Under the pieces are notes generated by a model. It did not search any database, had not been told where the DNA came from, and was given only the letters and a program-made list of their open reading frames with translations. A program made the translations under genes and the position numbers. Positions 8,522 to 16,813 of a stretch of DNA of 64,000 bases are shown in pieces. Position 1 is the first letter of the stretch; each line of letters starts with the position of its first letter. The stretch is from Streptomyces fagopyri (lineage in GTDB: Bacteria > Actinomycetota > Actinomycetes > Streptomycetales > Streptomycetaceae). The stretch is taken from NCBI RefSeq assembly GCF_009498275.1, contig NZ_CP045643.1, positions 186,001 to 250,000 on the forward strand, in the 5' to 3' direction.

Positions 8522-10015
8522 TCAGACGGGCGTCGGGGTGTCCCGCACGGTGACGTTGGCGTGGCTCTCCTGGAAGCTCTGGTCCGAAACGAGGGTCAGC
8601 CGGGCCGTGGACTGGAACTCCGGCAGGGTCGTGGAGCCGCAGGAGACCATTGTGGTCCTGAGCTTGGCGAGGGTCAGGGCGACCCCTTCGTTCAGGTCGC
8701 CCGCGTAGGGGACGTACCCGTCCACGCCTTCCTCGAATACCAGTCCCTGACCTCCCTGGCCGTAGCGCTGCCAGTTACGCGCCCGGTTCGAGCCCTCCCC
8801 CCAGTACTCCTTCACGAAGCCGTCGCGGGTGGGCAGTTTCGCGCCGGCGGCCTGGTCGAAGCGTGCGAAGTAACGCCCCATCATCACGAAGTCGGCCCCC
8901 ATCGCCAGCGCCAGGGCCACGTGGTAGTCGTGTACCAGTCCACCGTCGGAGCAGACCGGCACGTACTCGCCGGTGCGCTCGCGGAAGGCGTCTCGGGCGG
9001 CCGCGACGTCCAGCACGGCGCTGGCCTGGCCTCGGCCGATGCCTTTCTGGTCCCGGGTGATGCAGATGGAGCCGCCGCCCACCCCGACCTTGACGAAGTC
9101 GGCTCCCGCCTCGGCGAGAAAAGTGAACGCCTCCCCGTCGACCACGTTGCCGCCGCCGACCGGGACCTCCGGATAGTGCTTCTTCACCCAGGACAGAGCC
9201 CGCGCCTGCCAGTCGCTGTAGCCGTCGGACGAGTCGAAGCACAACGCGTCCACGCCTGCCTCCAGCAGGGCCGGGACGCGCTCTTCGTAGTCGTGGGTGT
9301 TGATACCCGCGCCCACGCGCAGCCGCTTGGCAGCGTCCACGACCTGGTTCGGGAACCGCTTGTTGTCCGCGTAGTCGGAACGGAACACCAGATGGTGCAG
9401 GTGACCCTCGCCATCCAGCACCGGGAGGCAGTCCAGCCGTTCGTCCCACATCCGGGCATTGGCTTCAGAGAGCGTGATGTCCGGCCCGCCGTGGGCCAGG
9501 TCGGCGACAGCGGTCATCCGGCCACTGACCGGCCCGTCCAGATCATGACGCTGAGGGTGGAAGTCCCGGGAGGTCACCAGGCCGAGCAGCCGGCCGGTGG
9601 CGGTTCCGTCATGGGTGACCGCGGCGGTGCTGTGACCGGTGCGGCGCATCACCTCGACCAGGAGGCTCAGGCTGTCGTCGGGAGAGACGTTGGTGTCGCT
9701 GGTGACGAACCCGGCCTTGAAGTTCTTCACCTTCCGGATCGCGGCCGCCTGGTCCCGGATCGGCTGGTTGTGGTGCAGGAAACTCAGACCGCCGTTGCGC
9801 GCGAGCGCGATCGCGAGATCAGTGGTGCTGACGGCCTGCATGATCGCGGACGTGAGCGGGGACCGCAGCTCGATCGCCGACGTCTCTCCCACGACATGCC
9901 GCACCAAAGGTGTGCGCAGGTCGACCGTCTCAGCGGTGCAGTCGGTCCGCGTCCGGTTCGGCAAGAGCAGGAATTCGTTGAACGTCCGCGAGACCTCGGC
10001 GATGATCTGTGCCAC
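8522..10015 (-). CDS. IMP dehydrogenase, Tritrichomonas-like type
   Basis: The 497-residue enzyme should oxidise IMP to XMP with NAD+, the committed step of GTP synthesis. A TIM barrel is interrupted by a CBS pair at about 95-215. The catalytic loop is [18 protein letters not shown] with Cys318, and the mobile flap has ARNWQRY (Arg417-Tyr418) followed by [13 protein letters not shown]. The loop and flap sequences recall the Tritrichomonas foetus enzyme almost position for position, as I remember it. Lys309 sits nine residues before the Cys. The GTG at 10015 is chosen over an upstream in-frame ATG because AGGAGG (rc 10021-10026) lies five bases away. It is likely an accessory isozyme. Confidence 0.9.
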   Translation of the reverse strand: MAQIIAEVSRTFNEFLLLPNRTRTDCTAETVDLRTPLVRHVVGETSAIELRSPLTSAIMQAVSTTDLAIALARNGGLSFLHHNQPIRDQAAAIRKVKNFKAGFVTSDTNVSPDDSLSLLVEVMRRTGHSTAAVTHDGTATGRLLGLVTSRDFHPQRHDLDGPVSGRMTAVADLAHGGPDITLSEANARMWDERLDCLPVLDGEGHLHHLVFRSDYADNKRFPNQVVDAAKRLRVGAGINTHDYEERVPALLEAGVDALCFDSSDGYSDWQARALSWVKKHYPEVPVGGGNVVDGEAFTFLAEAGADFVKVGVGGGSICITRDQKGIGRGQASAVLDVAAARDAFRERTGEYVPVCSDGGLVHDYHVALALAMGADFVMMGRYFARFDQAAGAKLPTRDGFVKEYWGEGSNRARNWQRYGQGGQGLVFEEGVDGYVPYAGDLNEGVALTLAKLRTTMVSCGSTTLPEFQSTARLTLVSDQSFQESHANVTVRDTPTPV

Positions 10016-10563
10016 TCGTTCCTCCTGACCCGTCGGCCGGGGCCCGACTGCCCCGCCGTGAGGATCGCCCCCTGTACCAGGGCCCGGGCAGGCAGAGATC
10101 GGCACAGCAGTCGTGGTCATGCCTCAACTGCGGCAGAGCCCTGACCGGCCCGTGGATCGAACCGGGGGCGGTCGTGACCTGGCACCCTATCGATTCGCTC
10201 AGCCGCTGCACCAATCGCGCCGACACCGACAGCCGCAACTCCGGGTCGCCGCTTCGGTTCATCGGCCAGGGCCACGAGTACGCCACTTCCGCGGTATCTG
10301 CTCGGCCGACAACATCCCCTGGCCGGCCGACGACGGCATGCGGTGATCGTCACCACGACAGGCGTACGGACGGTCCCGGTCGCGTCGGCCGGGACCGCGC
10401 CGGGTGCGAGAACGGTGTCCTGGCCGAGCGGCACGACGAGACAGCGCGGACCGTCGCGACGCCGCAAGGAGCCCGGCCGCGACGGAGTCGAGGAAATCTG
10501 ACCGGCAAGGCAGTCGAACTCCCCTCCGTACCCGTCTTTACGGGGGAACGAGGGAGGGCACAG
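10016..10563. other. Intergenic region between divergent IMPDH and sigma genes
   Basis: This 548-bp stretch should hold the promoters of both divergent units. A frame at 10105-10290 reads [19 protein letters not shown], which could be a relic, but there is no start site or domain to support it. Confidence 0.4.
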
Positions 10564-11112
10564 TTGAACGCCGACGAAGAACGCCAGTTCCGCGAGTTCG
10601 TGGCGGCACGGTCGAGATCGCTGCTGCACACGGCATACCTGCTGACCGGTGACTGGGAACAGGGCCGCGATCTGCTGCAGACCGCGCTCGCCTCCACCGC
10701 GCGGCGTTGGTCGCACCTGCGGGACCGGCAGCAGCCGGAGATCTACGTGCGCCGGGCGCTGTACCACGCCCAGGTGGACCGCTTCCGCCTGCTCAGCTGG
10801 GGACGGGAGACGGTCACCGACGCCCTGCCGGACCAGCCGTCCACACAGGCCGCGGACTGGGCCGACACCGTGGTCCAGCGACAGGACATCATGGCCGCGC
10901 TGCGACGGCTGCCCAAGCGCCAGCGCGCGGTGATCGTGCTGCGCTACTTCGAGGACCGGCCGGACAGCGAGATCGCCGAGATCCTGGGCGTCACCCCGGG
11001 AACGGTCCGCAGCCAGACCCACAAGGCACTCGTCTCGCTGCGTACCGGCTTGGCCGACGCGGGGCTGTCGACCACCGCCTCCCCCACCCCCGGAAAGGGC
11101 GTCAGCGCATGA
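10564..11112 (+). CDS. SigE-family (ECF-type) RNA polymerase sigma factor
   Basis: The 182-residue protein has sigma region 2 (RSLLHTAYLLTGDWEQGRDL, about 16-35, then YVRRALYHAQVDRFR) and region 4 (LRRLPKRQRAVIVLRYFED, then SEIAEILGVTPGTVRSQTH, a helix-turn-helix). It should direct RNA polymerase to a small regulon, probably including its own operon. The start appears to be TTG at 10564, six bases after GGGAGG. No ATG or GTG suits the frame. Its stop overlaps the next start (ATGA), so the two are translationally coupled. Confidence 0.88.
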   Translation: MNADEERQFREFVAARSRSLLHTAYLLTGDWEQGRDLLQTALASTARRWSHLRDRQQPEIYVRRALYHAQVDRFRLLSWGRETVTDALPDQPSTQAADWADTVVQRQDIMAALRRLPKRQRAVIVLRYFEDRPDSEIAEILGVTPGTVRSQTHKALVSLRTGLADAGLSTTASPTPGKGVSA

Positions 11113-11816
11113 ACGACTCGACCGAACACCCGCTGGACGACACGTTCCTGCGCGATGCCTTGCACACCCACGTTCGGGAGAGTGGTGGACCTGCCGCCGG
11201 TTCCCATCTGGTCGGCCTGGCCGACGGCGCGTTGAAGGCCGCACGACGGCGGCAGCGGCTGGCCCGCGCCGGGGCCGCCATCGCGGTCGCCGCCGTGGCC
11301 GCCACCGCCTGGGTGGCCGTCGCCGACGGCGCGGCCAGGCCCGCGCACGTGGTTCAGCCCGCCGAGGGGGGCACCGGGAAGGTGGCCCTGCTGTCGATCC
11401 TGCCGGTCACCTCCTCCACGGAACGTGCCTGCGCCCCTGGCAGCGGCGGCTACACCGTGCACGCGAGCGCGACCCACTCCTCGCTCTGCATCCGCGCCGA
11501 CCGGGCCGGCGGCATGACCGACGTCCGGGTCGCCTCCGCGAAGGCCGAGAAAGGCAGCGTCGAGGGCGCTTGGCAGGTGGAGGTGAACCTCGGCGCTGCC
11601 GACCGGACTCGTTTCGCCACCCTCACCGGGTCCGTCGCCAAGGCCCCCTCTCCACGCAACGGACTCGCTCTCGTCGTCGACGGCAGGCTCCGGGGCATGC
11701 CCTACGTGGCCGCCTCGATCACCGGGGGCCGCCTTGAGATCGTCGGGGCCTTCGACGGCGACCTCACCAGTGCCGCCGCCCATGATCTCGCCCTTAGGCT
11801 GGATCCCCGCGGGTGA
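11109..11816 (+). CDS. Candidate membrane anti-sigma factor with SecDF-like head domain
   Basis: The 235-residue product has a cytoplasmic N-terminus of about 55 residues, one membrane helix (AAIAVAAVAATAWVAVA, about 58-75) and an exported domain. That domain reads TDVRVASAKAEKGSVEGAWQ, then VEVNLGAADRTRFATLTGSV, then LALVVDGRLRGMPYVAASI and GRLEIVGAFDGD. The pattern matches the P1 head subdomain of SecD/SecF. By position and topology it should hold the upstream sigma factor at the membrane. No zinc HxxxCxxC motif is visible, so it is not a classical ZAS anti-sigma. Confidence 0.75.
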   Translation: MNDSTEHPLDDTFLRDALHTHVRESGGPAAGSHLVGLADGALKAARRRQRLARAGAAIAVAAVAATAWVAVADGAARPAHVVQPAEGGTGKVALLSILPVTSSTERACAPGSGGYTVHASATHSSLCIRADRAGGMTDVRVASAKAEKGSVEGAWQVEVNLGAADRTRFATLTGSVAKAPSPRNGLALVVDGRLRGMPYVAASITGGRLEIVGAFDGDLTSAAAHDLALRLDPRG

Positions 11817-12037
11817 TTCCCTACGTCGCGAACCGCGCCGACAGTCGAGGCACGTCAATGCCTCGCGCCTCGCCCAACTCCCCCACGCGCCCGCCGTGTC
11901 CACGTCGTCGACCGGAACTCCCGCCGCGGCGTCGACCGGCGCCGCGTGTTCCGCACCGTCGCGGCGCCGCGTTGTCGTTGATGGGTGCGACGAGAAGGAG
12001 ACGACCCCGGGCTTCCTCAGCAACGAGATCGCGCACC

Positions 12038-12133
12038 GCGCGCAACCCGCAGACCGGCGAACCGCCTGAGATCCCGGCCGGGTACGGCATCAAGGTCTCC
12101 CTGCTCCGAGCCCAAGGAAGCCGCCAAGGGTAA
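12038..12133 (+). pseudogene. C-terminal relic of an HU-type DNA-binding protein
   Basis: The frame reads ARNPQTGEPPEIPAGYGIKV and ends with TAA. This is the signature C-terminal arm and strand of HU proteins, which normally follows a 60-residue dimerisation part. Upstream I find no HU sequence in frame, so only the tail survives. It lies 47 bp left of the IS5-type element. Confidence 0.7.
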
Positions 12134-12180
12134 TTGACCGCCAACTCGCATCGTCCGCACAACAGTTGTCCCGGCTCTAA

Positions 12181-13127
12181 GAGAGCATCTGATCAGTATT
12201 CACGCTGATGTGAGTGGGATGCCCGTTTCGATTCGCCAGGTTGGTGCGGATTCTCCGGTCAGTTCGCGGGACATTTTGTTAGCCATCGCCCAGTGGATCA
12301 TCGCCTTCGACCTCTGCGGGAGGGCTTCGTAGTCTCGCGCCAGGCGACGGTGCTGCATGAGCCAGCCGAAGGTCCGCTCGATCACCCACCGCTTCGGCAG
12401 CGGCTCGAACCCCTTCGCCCGCGGCCGCTGAACGACCTCGACATCGATGCCGAGTCCGGCGCCGTGGTTGAAGATGCTGTTCTGATAACCGCCGTCGGCC
12501 CAGACCTTGGTGACGCTGGGATGTGCCGCGGCCAGGTCATCGAGCAGGACCTTGCCGCCGGTGGTGTCGTGCACGTTGGCGGCGGTGACCACAACGGCCA
12601 GGACCAGACCGAGCGTGTCCGTGATCAGGTGTCGCTTGCGGCCTTTGATCTTCTTGCCGGCGTCGATGCCCTGGCTGGTCTCGGCGACGTTTGCAGAGGT
12701 CTTCACGCTCTGCGCGTCAACCACGGCCGCGGTGGGCTCCGCGCGGCGTCCGTGAAATCGGCGGGTCTTGTCACGTAACAGGTCGTGGACCTGCTGGGTG
12801 GTGCCGTCGGTTTCCCACTTCGCGTAGTAGTCGTACACGGTCTTGTAGGGCGGGAAATCGTGCGGCAGATACTCCCACGGGATGCCGGTGCGGTTGACGT
12901 AAAGGATTGCGTTGACGATCTCTCGCAAGTCGTGCACCCGAGCCGCTGTGCCAGGCCCCGTCCGTCTCGCCCGCCAAGCGGTGAAGACCGGTTCGATCAA
13001 GGCCCAGCGGGCGTCGGACACGTCACTGCGGTACGGGCGACGAACACTCACACCTCATCCAACGACCACCAACGACGTCAGTCACAAAATCACCCCAGAG
13101 CATCAGCTACCTAGATCAGATGCTCTC
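12181..13127. mobile_element. Intact IS5-family insertion sequence
   Basis: The 947-bp element is bounded by 14-bp inverted ends, GAGAGCATCTGATC at 12181-12194 and its complement at 13114-13127. It is flanked by a TAA duplication (12178-12180 and 13128-13130). It holds one full transposase gene on the minus strand. Intact ends and a matching target duplication argue for fairly recent insertion. Confidence 0.9.
12200..13051 (-). CDS. IS5-family transposase
   Basis: The 283-residue protein begins GTG (MSVRRPYRSDVSDARWALIE). It has the IS5 N-terminal domain (GIPWEYLPHDFPPYKTVYDY) and a DDE core with AAVVDAQSVKTSANV (first Asp), KVWADGGYQN (second Asp) and RWVIERTFGWLMQHRRLARD (Glu and the Y-R-E-type signature). 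All three acidic residues are present and the frame is uninterrupted. The enzyme should cut and paste its own element. Confidence 0.93.
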   Translation of the reverse strand: MSVRRPYRSDVSDARWALIEPVFTAWRARRTGPGTAARVHDLREIVNAILYVNRTGIPWEYLPHDFPPYKTVYDYYAKWETDGTTQQVHDLLRDKTRRFHGRRAEPTAAVVDAQSVKTSANVAETSQGIDAGKKIKGRKRHLITDTLGLVLAVVVTAANVHDTTGGKVLLDDLAAAHPSVTKVWADGGYQNSIFNHGAGLGIDVEVVQRPRAKGFEPLPKRWVIERTFGWLMQHRRLARDYEALPQRSKAMIHWAMANKMSRELTGESAPTWRIETGIPLTSA

Positions 13128-13171
13128 TAAGGAATTTCGTCCTCAGGACGGCGGAACACCGGCCACAAAGC

Positions 13172-14020
13172 TCACTCGCCGTCCGGATCGCCCTGGGCGA
13201 GGCGGGAGAGGTGGTCCCACTCCTCTAGGGCGGCGAGCCGACCGGCGAATTCGGTGCGCAGAGCGTCCACGCCGCCCGTACCGAACACCACGCGCAGCGG
13301 CGGGGTGGGCGCGTCGGCAAGAGCCAGGACGGCGTCGGCGGTCGCGGCGGGATCTCCGGGTACGAAACCGCCGGCCTGCGCACCGGCGTAGAGCGCCTCG
13401 CGCGCGTGTCGGTAGGCGGGGTCCTGCCGAGCCTGGGGAGAGGCGGACGCCAGGTCCGTGGGGAACATGATCGGTTCGATGAGCGTGACATGGATCCCGT
13501 ATGCCGCGACCTCGGCCGCGAGTGACTGGCTCATCGCCTCCAGTGCCCATTTCGAGGACTGGTAGATGCCCAGCGACGGGTAGGCCACCAGACCACCGAT
13601 CGAGGAGACCTGCATGATGTGCCCGGCGCGGCGCTCGCGCATACCGGGCAGTACGGCGCGGGTGGTCCACAGTGCGCCGAAGTAGTTGACGTCGATCTGG
13701 GCCCTGACCTGGTCGTCGGTAACCTCCTCGACGGCTCCGACCAGCATGTGTCCGGCGTTGTTGACGAGCACGTCGATGCCCCCGAACCGGATCTCGGCGG
13801 TGCTCACGGCGTCGGTGACGGCGACCGTGTCCGTGACATCGAGCTCCAGCGCGAGGACCTGGTCGCCATACCGGTCGGCCAGGGGGCGCAGCGCCTGCGC
13901 GTTGCGGGCGGTGGCCGCGAGCCGGTCGCCACGGGCGAGGATCGCCTCGGCCCAATACGCGCCCAGGCCACGGGAAGCACCCGTGAGGAACCAGGTCCGG
14001 GGGTTTTGAGAAGCGCTCAT
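13172..14020 (-). CDS. Short-chain dehydrogenase/reductase (SDR)
   Basis: The 282-residue classical SDR has the nucleotide motif TGASRGLG at 13-20, NNAG at 87-90, Ser140 in QVSSIGG, and Tyr153/Lys157 in IYQSSK. It should be an active NAD(P)H-dependent oxidoreductase of unknown substrate. The ATG at 14020 follows GGAG. It is divergent from an MmyB-type regulator 142 bp away, an arrangement common in Streptomyces in which the regulator usually controls the SDR. The IS5 element lies just past its stop. Confidence 0.9.
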   Translation of the reverse strand: MSASQNPRTWFLTGASRGLGAYWAEAILARGDRLAATARNAQALRPLADRYGDQVLALELDVTDTVAVTDAVSTAEIRFGGIDVLVNNAGHMLVGAVEEVTDDQVRAQIDVNYFGALWTTRAVLPGMRERRAGHIMQVSSIGGLVAYPSLGIYQSSKWALEAMSQSLAAEVAAYGIHVTLIEPIMFPTDLASASPQARQDPAYRHAREALYAGAQAGGFVPGDPAATADAVLALADAPTPPLRVVFGTGGVDALRTEFAGRLAALEEWDHLSRLAQGDPDGE

Positions 14021-14162
14021 GGAAGATCTCCGAAGGCTCGTTGATCGGGTGGTTCCCGATGCCTGACCAGGGTGCTTCCGCAGCGCCGACGCAACCAGAG
14101 TCGGCTTACCCAGGGACCGGGAGTCTCTGGCTGCGGCTGTGGCGGGGGCGCACACTCGGACC

Positions 14163-15005
14163 ATGGACACGCAGCAGCTCGCCGATTTTCTCCGGGTGCG
14201 ACGGGAGGCACTGGGCCCGCAGGACGTCGGACTGCCCGGTACGAGCAGGCGCCGCACGCCTGGTCTGCGGCGTGAGGAGGTCGCGCGGCTGGCCGACATG
14301 TCCACCGACTACTACACCCGCCTGGAGCAGGTCCGCGCACCCCAGCCGTCACCGGCCGTGCTGCGCGCGCTCACCCGCGCGCTGCGCCTGACGCTGGACG
14401 AACGCGACCACCTCTTCCGCCTCGCGGGGCACGAGGTACCGGATCGTCGCCGTGCCGACGACCATGTCTCGCCCGTCCTGCTCAGCATCCTGGACCGGCT
14501 GATCGACGTACCCGCCCAGGTCATGACCGACCTTGGCGTCACCCTCGTCCAGAACCACCTCGCGCGTGCGGTCTTCGGCGATCTCACCCGTCTTGGCGGG
14601 CCGACCGCCAGCGTCATCCACCGGTGGTTCACTGATCCGGAGGCCAGGGCCGGCTACCCCCTCCAGGACCATGACCGAGAATCGCGCGTACTGGTCGCCG
14701 ACCTGCGTGCCGCGGTCGTCCGTCGCGATGACGCGCCTGCCCGCCTGCTGGTACGCCGTCTCCTGCGCGACAGTGCCGAATTCGCCGCGCTGTGGCCCCT
14801 GCAGGATGTCGGTGTGCTGCGCGGGCGCCGCAAACGTGTTCGGCATCCCGACGTGGGCCTTCTCGAACTGGACTGCCAGGCACTTGTGGACGAGGACCGC
14901 ACCCAGGTCCTCGCTCTCTTCGCTCCCGCCCCGGGCACGCCCGCTGCCGAACGTCTCGCCCTCTTGGGTGTCATCGGTGCACTCCAAGAACCAAGTCCCT
15001 TGTGA
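14163..15005 (+). CDS. MmyB/XRE-family transcriptional regulator
   Basis: The 280-residue protein has an N-terminal helix-turn-helix (RRTPGLRREEVARLADMS, then DYYTRLEQVRAPQPSP) and a C-terminal MmyB-like ligand-binding domain of about 170 residues (IDVPAQVMTDLGVTLVQN, later GLLELDCQALVDEDRTQVL). The family senses small lipophilic ligands. Its divergent SDR neighbour is the likely target. The ATG at 14163 is the first codon fitting the usual MDTxxLxxFLRxRR opening. Confidence 0.9.
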   Translation: MDTQQLADFLRVRREALGPQDVGLPGTSRRRTPGLRREEVARLADMSTDYYTRLEQVRAPQPSPAVLRALTRALRLTLDERDHLFRLAGHEVPDRRRADDHVSPVLLSILDRLIDVPAQVMTDLGVTLVQNHLARAVFGDLTRLGGPTASVIHRWFTDPEARAGYPLQDHDRESRVLVADLRAAVVRRDDAPARLLVRRLLRDSAEFAALWPLQDVGVLRGRRKRVRHPDVGLLELDCQALVDEDRTQVLALFAPAPGTPAAERLALLGVIGALQEPSPL

Positions 15006-15289
15006 AACAGGCGGAGTCGAAGCGCGGTGCCGACAACTCGGCCGACTTCACCGTCTGAAAGCCCGCATCAACCACTCAGAGGCCGCTCCGTCAGTGGGAG
15101 GACCCCAACTGACGGACAGCGCACCGGAAAACGGTGGACCCGGCGAAATCATCCGTCGGGCCACGGTCGCCTGATGCGTGTCAGGATCGCCGTGGATCCG
15201 ACAGATTGACCCGCTTCAGCACCGGCCACCGCACAGCACGCTCCCGATGGTGGTCGTGCAGCGCAGCCAGTGCCTCGAACAGGGCAGGA

Positions 15290-15688
15290 TCAGTCACTGA
15301 TCCGAACTCGCTGCCGACGGCCGGGGTCAGCCGGCTGCTCGACACCGCGGCGCCACCCTCCCCGGGCGAGAAGCCACCCCAGGACGGCTCCCACGACGTA
15401 CCAGAACAGGTCGGGCGCGTTGAAGGTCGCCCCGAAGAGCGGTTGCAGAACAGTGGGGATCCCCGCGATCTGCGACAGCTCCACAGCCCAGCTGAATCCC
15501 AACGCGACACCGGCGGCGACAGCGGGCCGCAGTCGCGGCGCCATCGTGACCACAACGGCACACGCCAGCACCGTATAGAGAGCGTCCCCCGTGTACTTCG
15601 CGAAGTCGCCGCCGGTCCACGACCGGACGCCGAGACCCGCCGCGACGGTCACCCCCGCCGCACCGAAAGCCCACCACCGTCTGTTCAT
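15290..15688 (-). CDS. DUF2809 membrane protein
   Basis: The 132-residue product has four hydrophobic segments and the conserved DUF2809 pieces GDFAKYTGDALYTVLACAVV, GFSWAVELSQ and TFNAPDLFWYVVGAVLGWLL. It is an integral membrane protein of unknown role. The ATG at 15688 opens MNRRWWAFGAAGVTVAAGLG. The C-terminus ends in a basic tail. It diverges from the HxlR gene over 127 bp, so HxlR could control it. Confidence 0.85.
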   Translation of the reverse strand: MNRRWWAFGAAGVTVAAGLGVRSWTGGDFAKYTGDALYTVLACAVVVTMAPRLRPAVAAGVALGFSWAVELSQIAGIPTVLQPLFGATFNAPDLFWYVVGAVLGWLLARGGWRRGVEQPADPGRRQRVRISD

Positions 15689-15772
15689 TCACCGGCACTC
15701 TACGCGCTGCGCCGAACCCCGGGGGTTCCGGATACGGGCGCACGAGTCTCTCACGTATACCGAGGCTCGAAA

Positions 15773-15815
15773 AGAGTTTAAGGTAGCCTTTGGTTTCCTG
15801 GTATAGAATGAGGTC
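15773..15815 (+). promoter_or_regulatory. Promoter/operator region of the HxlR gene
   Basis: This AT-rich segment stands out from the surrounding GC. It contains AAGGTAGCCTTT, a near-palindrome, and TATAGAAT at 15802-15809, a plausible -10 box seven bases before the ATG. The gene may therefore be nearly leaderless. HxlR proteins usually bind such a site themselves. Confidence 0.5.
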
Positions 15816-16247
15816 ATGACAGAAAAGGATGAGCCAGTGGCCATCGACCCGAATCGGCCGATGGACATCCTCGATGCGGCCTGCCCGAGTCGCGACGTGT
15901 TCGTGAACCTGGCGGACAAGTGGGCGCTGCTGATGCTGGCGAGCCTGCGCGAGCTCGGGGCCCAGCGGTACTCCGGGCTGCAGCGCACCCTCGGCGGGAT
16001 CAGCCGGAAGATGCTGTCCCAGACCCTGCGCACGCTGGAACGCGACGGACTGGTGCTGCGCAGTGTGGACCCCCAGGCGAGCCCGCCCCTGGTGATGTAC
16101 GGGCTGACCGACCTCGGCGGCGAGATCGCCGAGGAGACCAAGGCTCTCTGCGCCTGGACCGAGAAGCGGGCGGCCCAGGTCCACGCCGCGCGCGTCACCT
16201 ACGACGAGCGCCACAGCGCCGACCAGGTGGTCCGAGCCGACTCCTGA
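15816..16247 (+). CDS. HxlR-family winged-helix regulator
   Basis: The 143-residue protein shows the HxlR signature. DACPSRDVFVNLADKWALLM includes the Cys-containing start; then come YSGLQRTLGGISRKMLSQTL (recognition helix) and ERDGLVLRSVDPQASPPLVM (wing). Family members respond to electrophiles or redox signals. Likely targets are DUF2809 to the left or the leftward redox genes at 16.3-19.2 kb, whose last gene ends 43 bp from this stop. Target assignment is inference. Confidence 0.88.
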   Translation: MTEKDEPVAIDPNRPMDILDAACPSRDVFVNLADKWALLMLASLRELGAQRYSGLQRTLGGISRKMLSQTLRTLERDGLVLRSVDPQASPPLVMYGLTDLGGEIAEETKALCAWTEKRAAQVHAARVTYDERHSADQVVRADS

Positions 16248-16289
16248 GCGCGGTGGCCGGGACCGTTTCCGGCACCTTCCGGCGTGCGG

Positions 16290-16703
16290 TCAGGTGCCGA
16301 GCAGAGCGGTGATGCGGTCCAGGCACACCTGGTAGAAGCCGCCCACACCGGCTGCCGCCTCGTCCCCGAGGACGCCGGGGACAGGCTCGAATGACCCGGT
16401 CCACTCGATCGCCGACCGGTCCGGCCCCTCCTCGACGACCGTGATCCGGGCCGTGAAGTCACGGACCGGGAGCGGTCCGGGGTCGTCGAAGCGGTAGTGG
16501 TGGAACCGCTTCCCCTCGTCGAGCAGCCGCTCGACCAGCCGTCCGCCGTCGTGCAGGGTCAGGGTGCGGGTCCGGCGGCCGGTGTCCGCGACGGTCCCGG
16601 CGATGCCGGGCATCCAGGACTCCACGGAGTAGAAGTCTCCGATGAGACCCCACACCGTGGATGCGGAGGCTGTGTACTGCTGCTTCTTGCTGAAGGTCGT
16701 CAT
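16290..16703 (-). CDS. SRPBCC-superfamily protein (polyketide cyclase-like)
   Basis: The 137-residue helix-grip protein starts MTTFSKKQQYTASASTVWGL and shows the family pattern: strand, V-W helix, GDFYSVESWMPGIAGTV, R-x-L-x-L-x-DG, then a long C-terminal helix (GGFYQVCLDRITALL). Such proteins bind hydrophobic ligands or act as small cyclases or dehydratases. It sits last in a leftward run with the F420 redox genes, 110 bp from the next gene, so co-transcription is likely. Confidence 0.82.
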   Translation of the reverse strand: MTTFSKKQQYTASASTVWGLIGDFYSVESWMPGIAGTVADTGRRTRTLTLHDGGRLVERLLDEGKRFHHYRFDDPGPLPVRDFTARITVVEEGPDRSAIEWTGSFEPVPGVLGDEAAAGVGGFYQVCLDRITALLGT

Positions 16704-16813
16704 GAGCTCGTTCTCGGGTCGATGGTGGGGTGAGCCGGACGGGGCCGGGCCGAGCGGTGGAGTCGTGCGGTCCGGGTGGCGCGGTGATGCACCGCTGCCG
16801 CGGCCGGGTCTCC

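Noticed and set aside
15327..16214. 295-residue leftward open frame
   Set aside because: Antisense to HxlR and out of frame with DUF2809; no motif.
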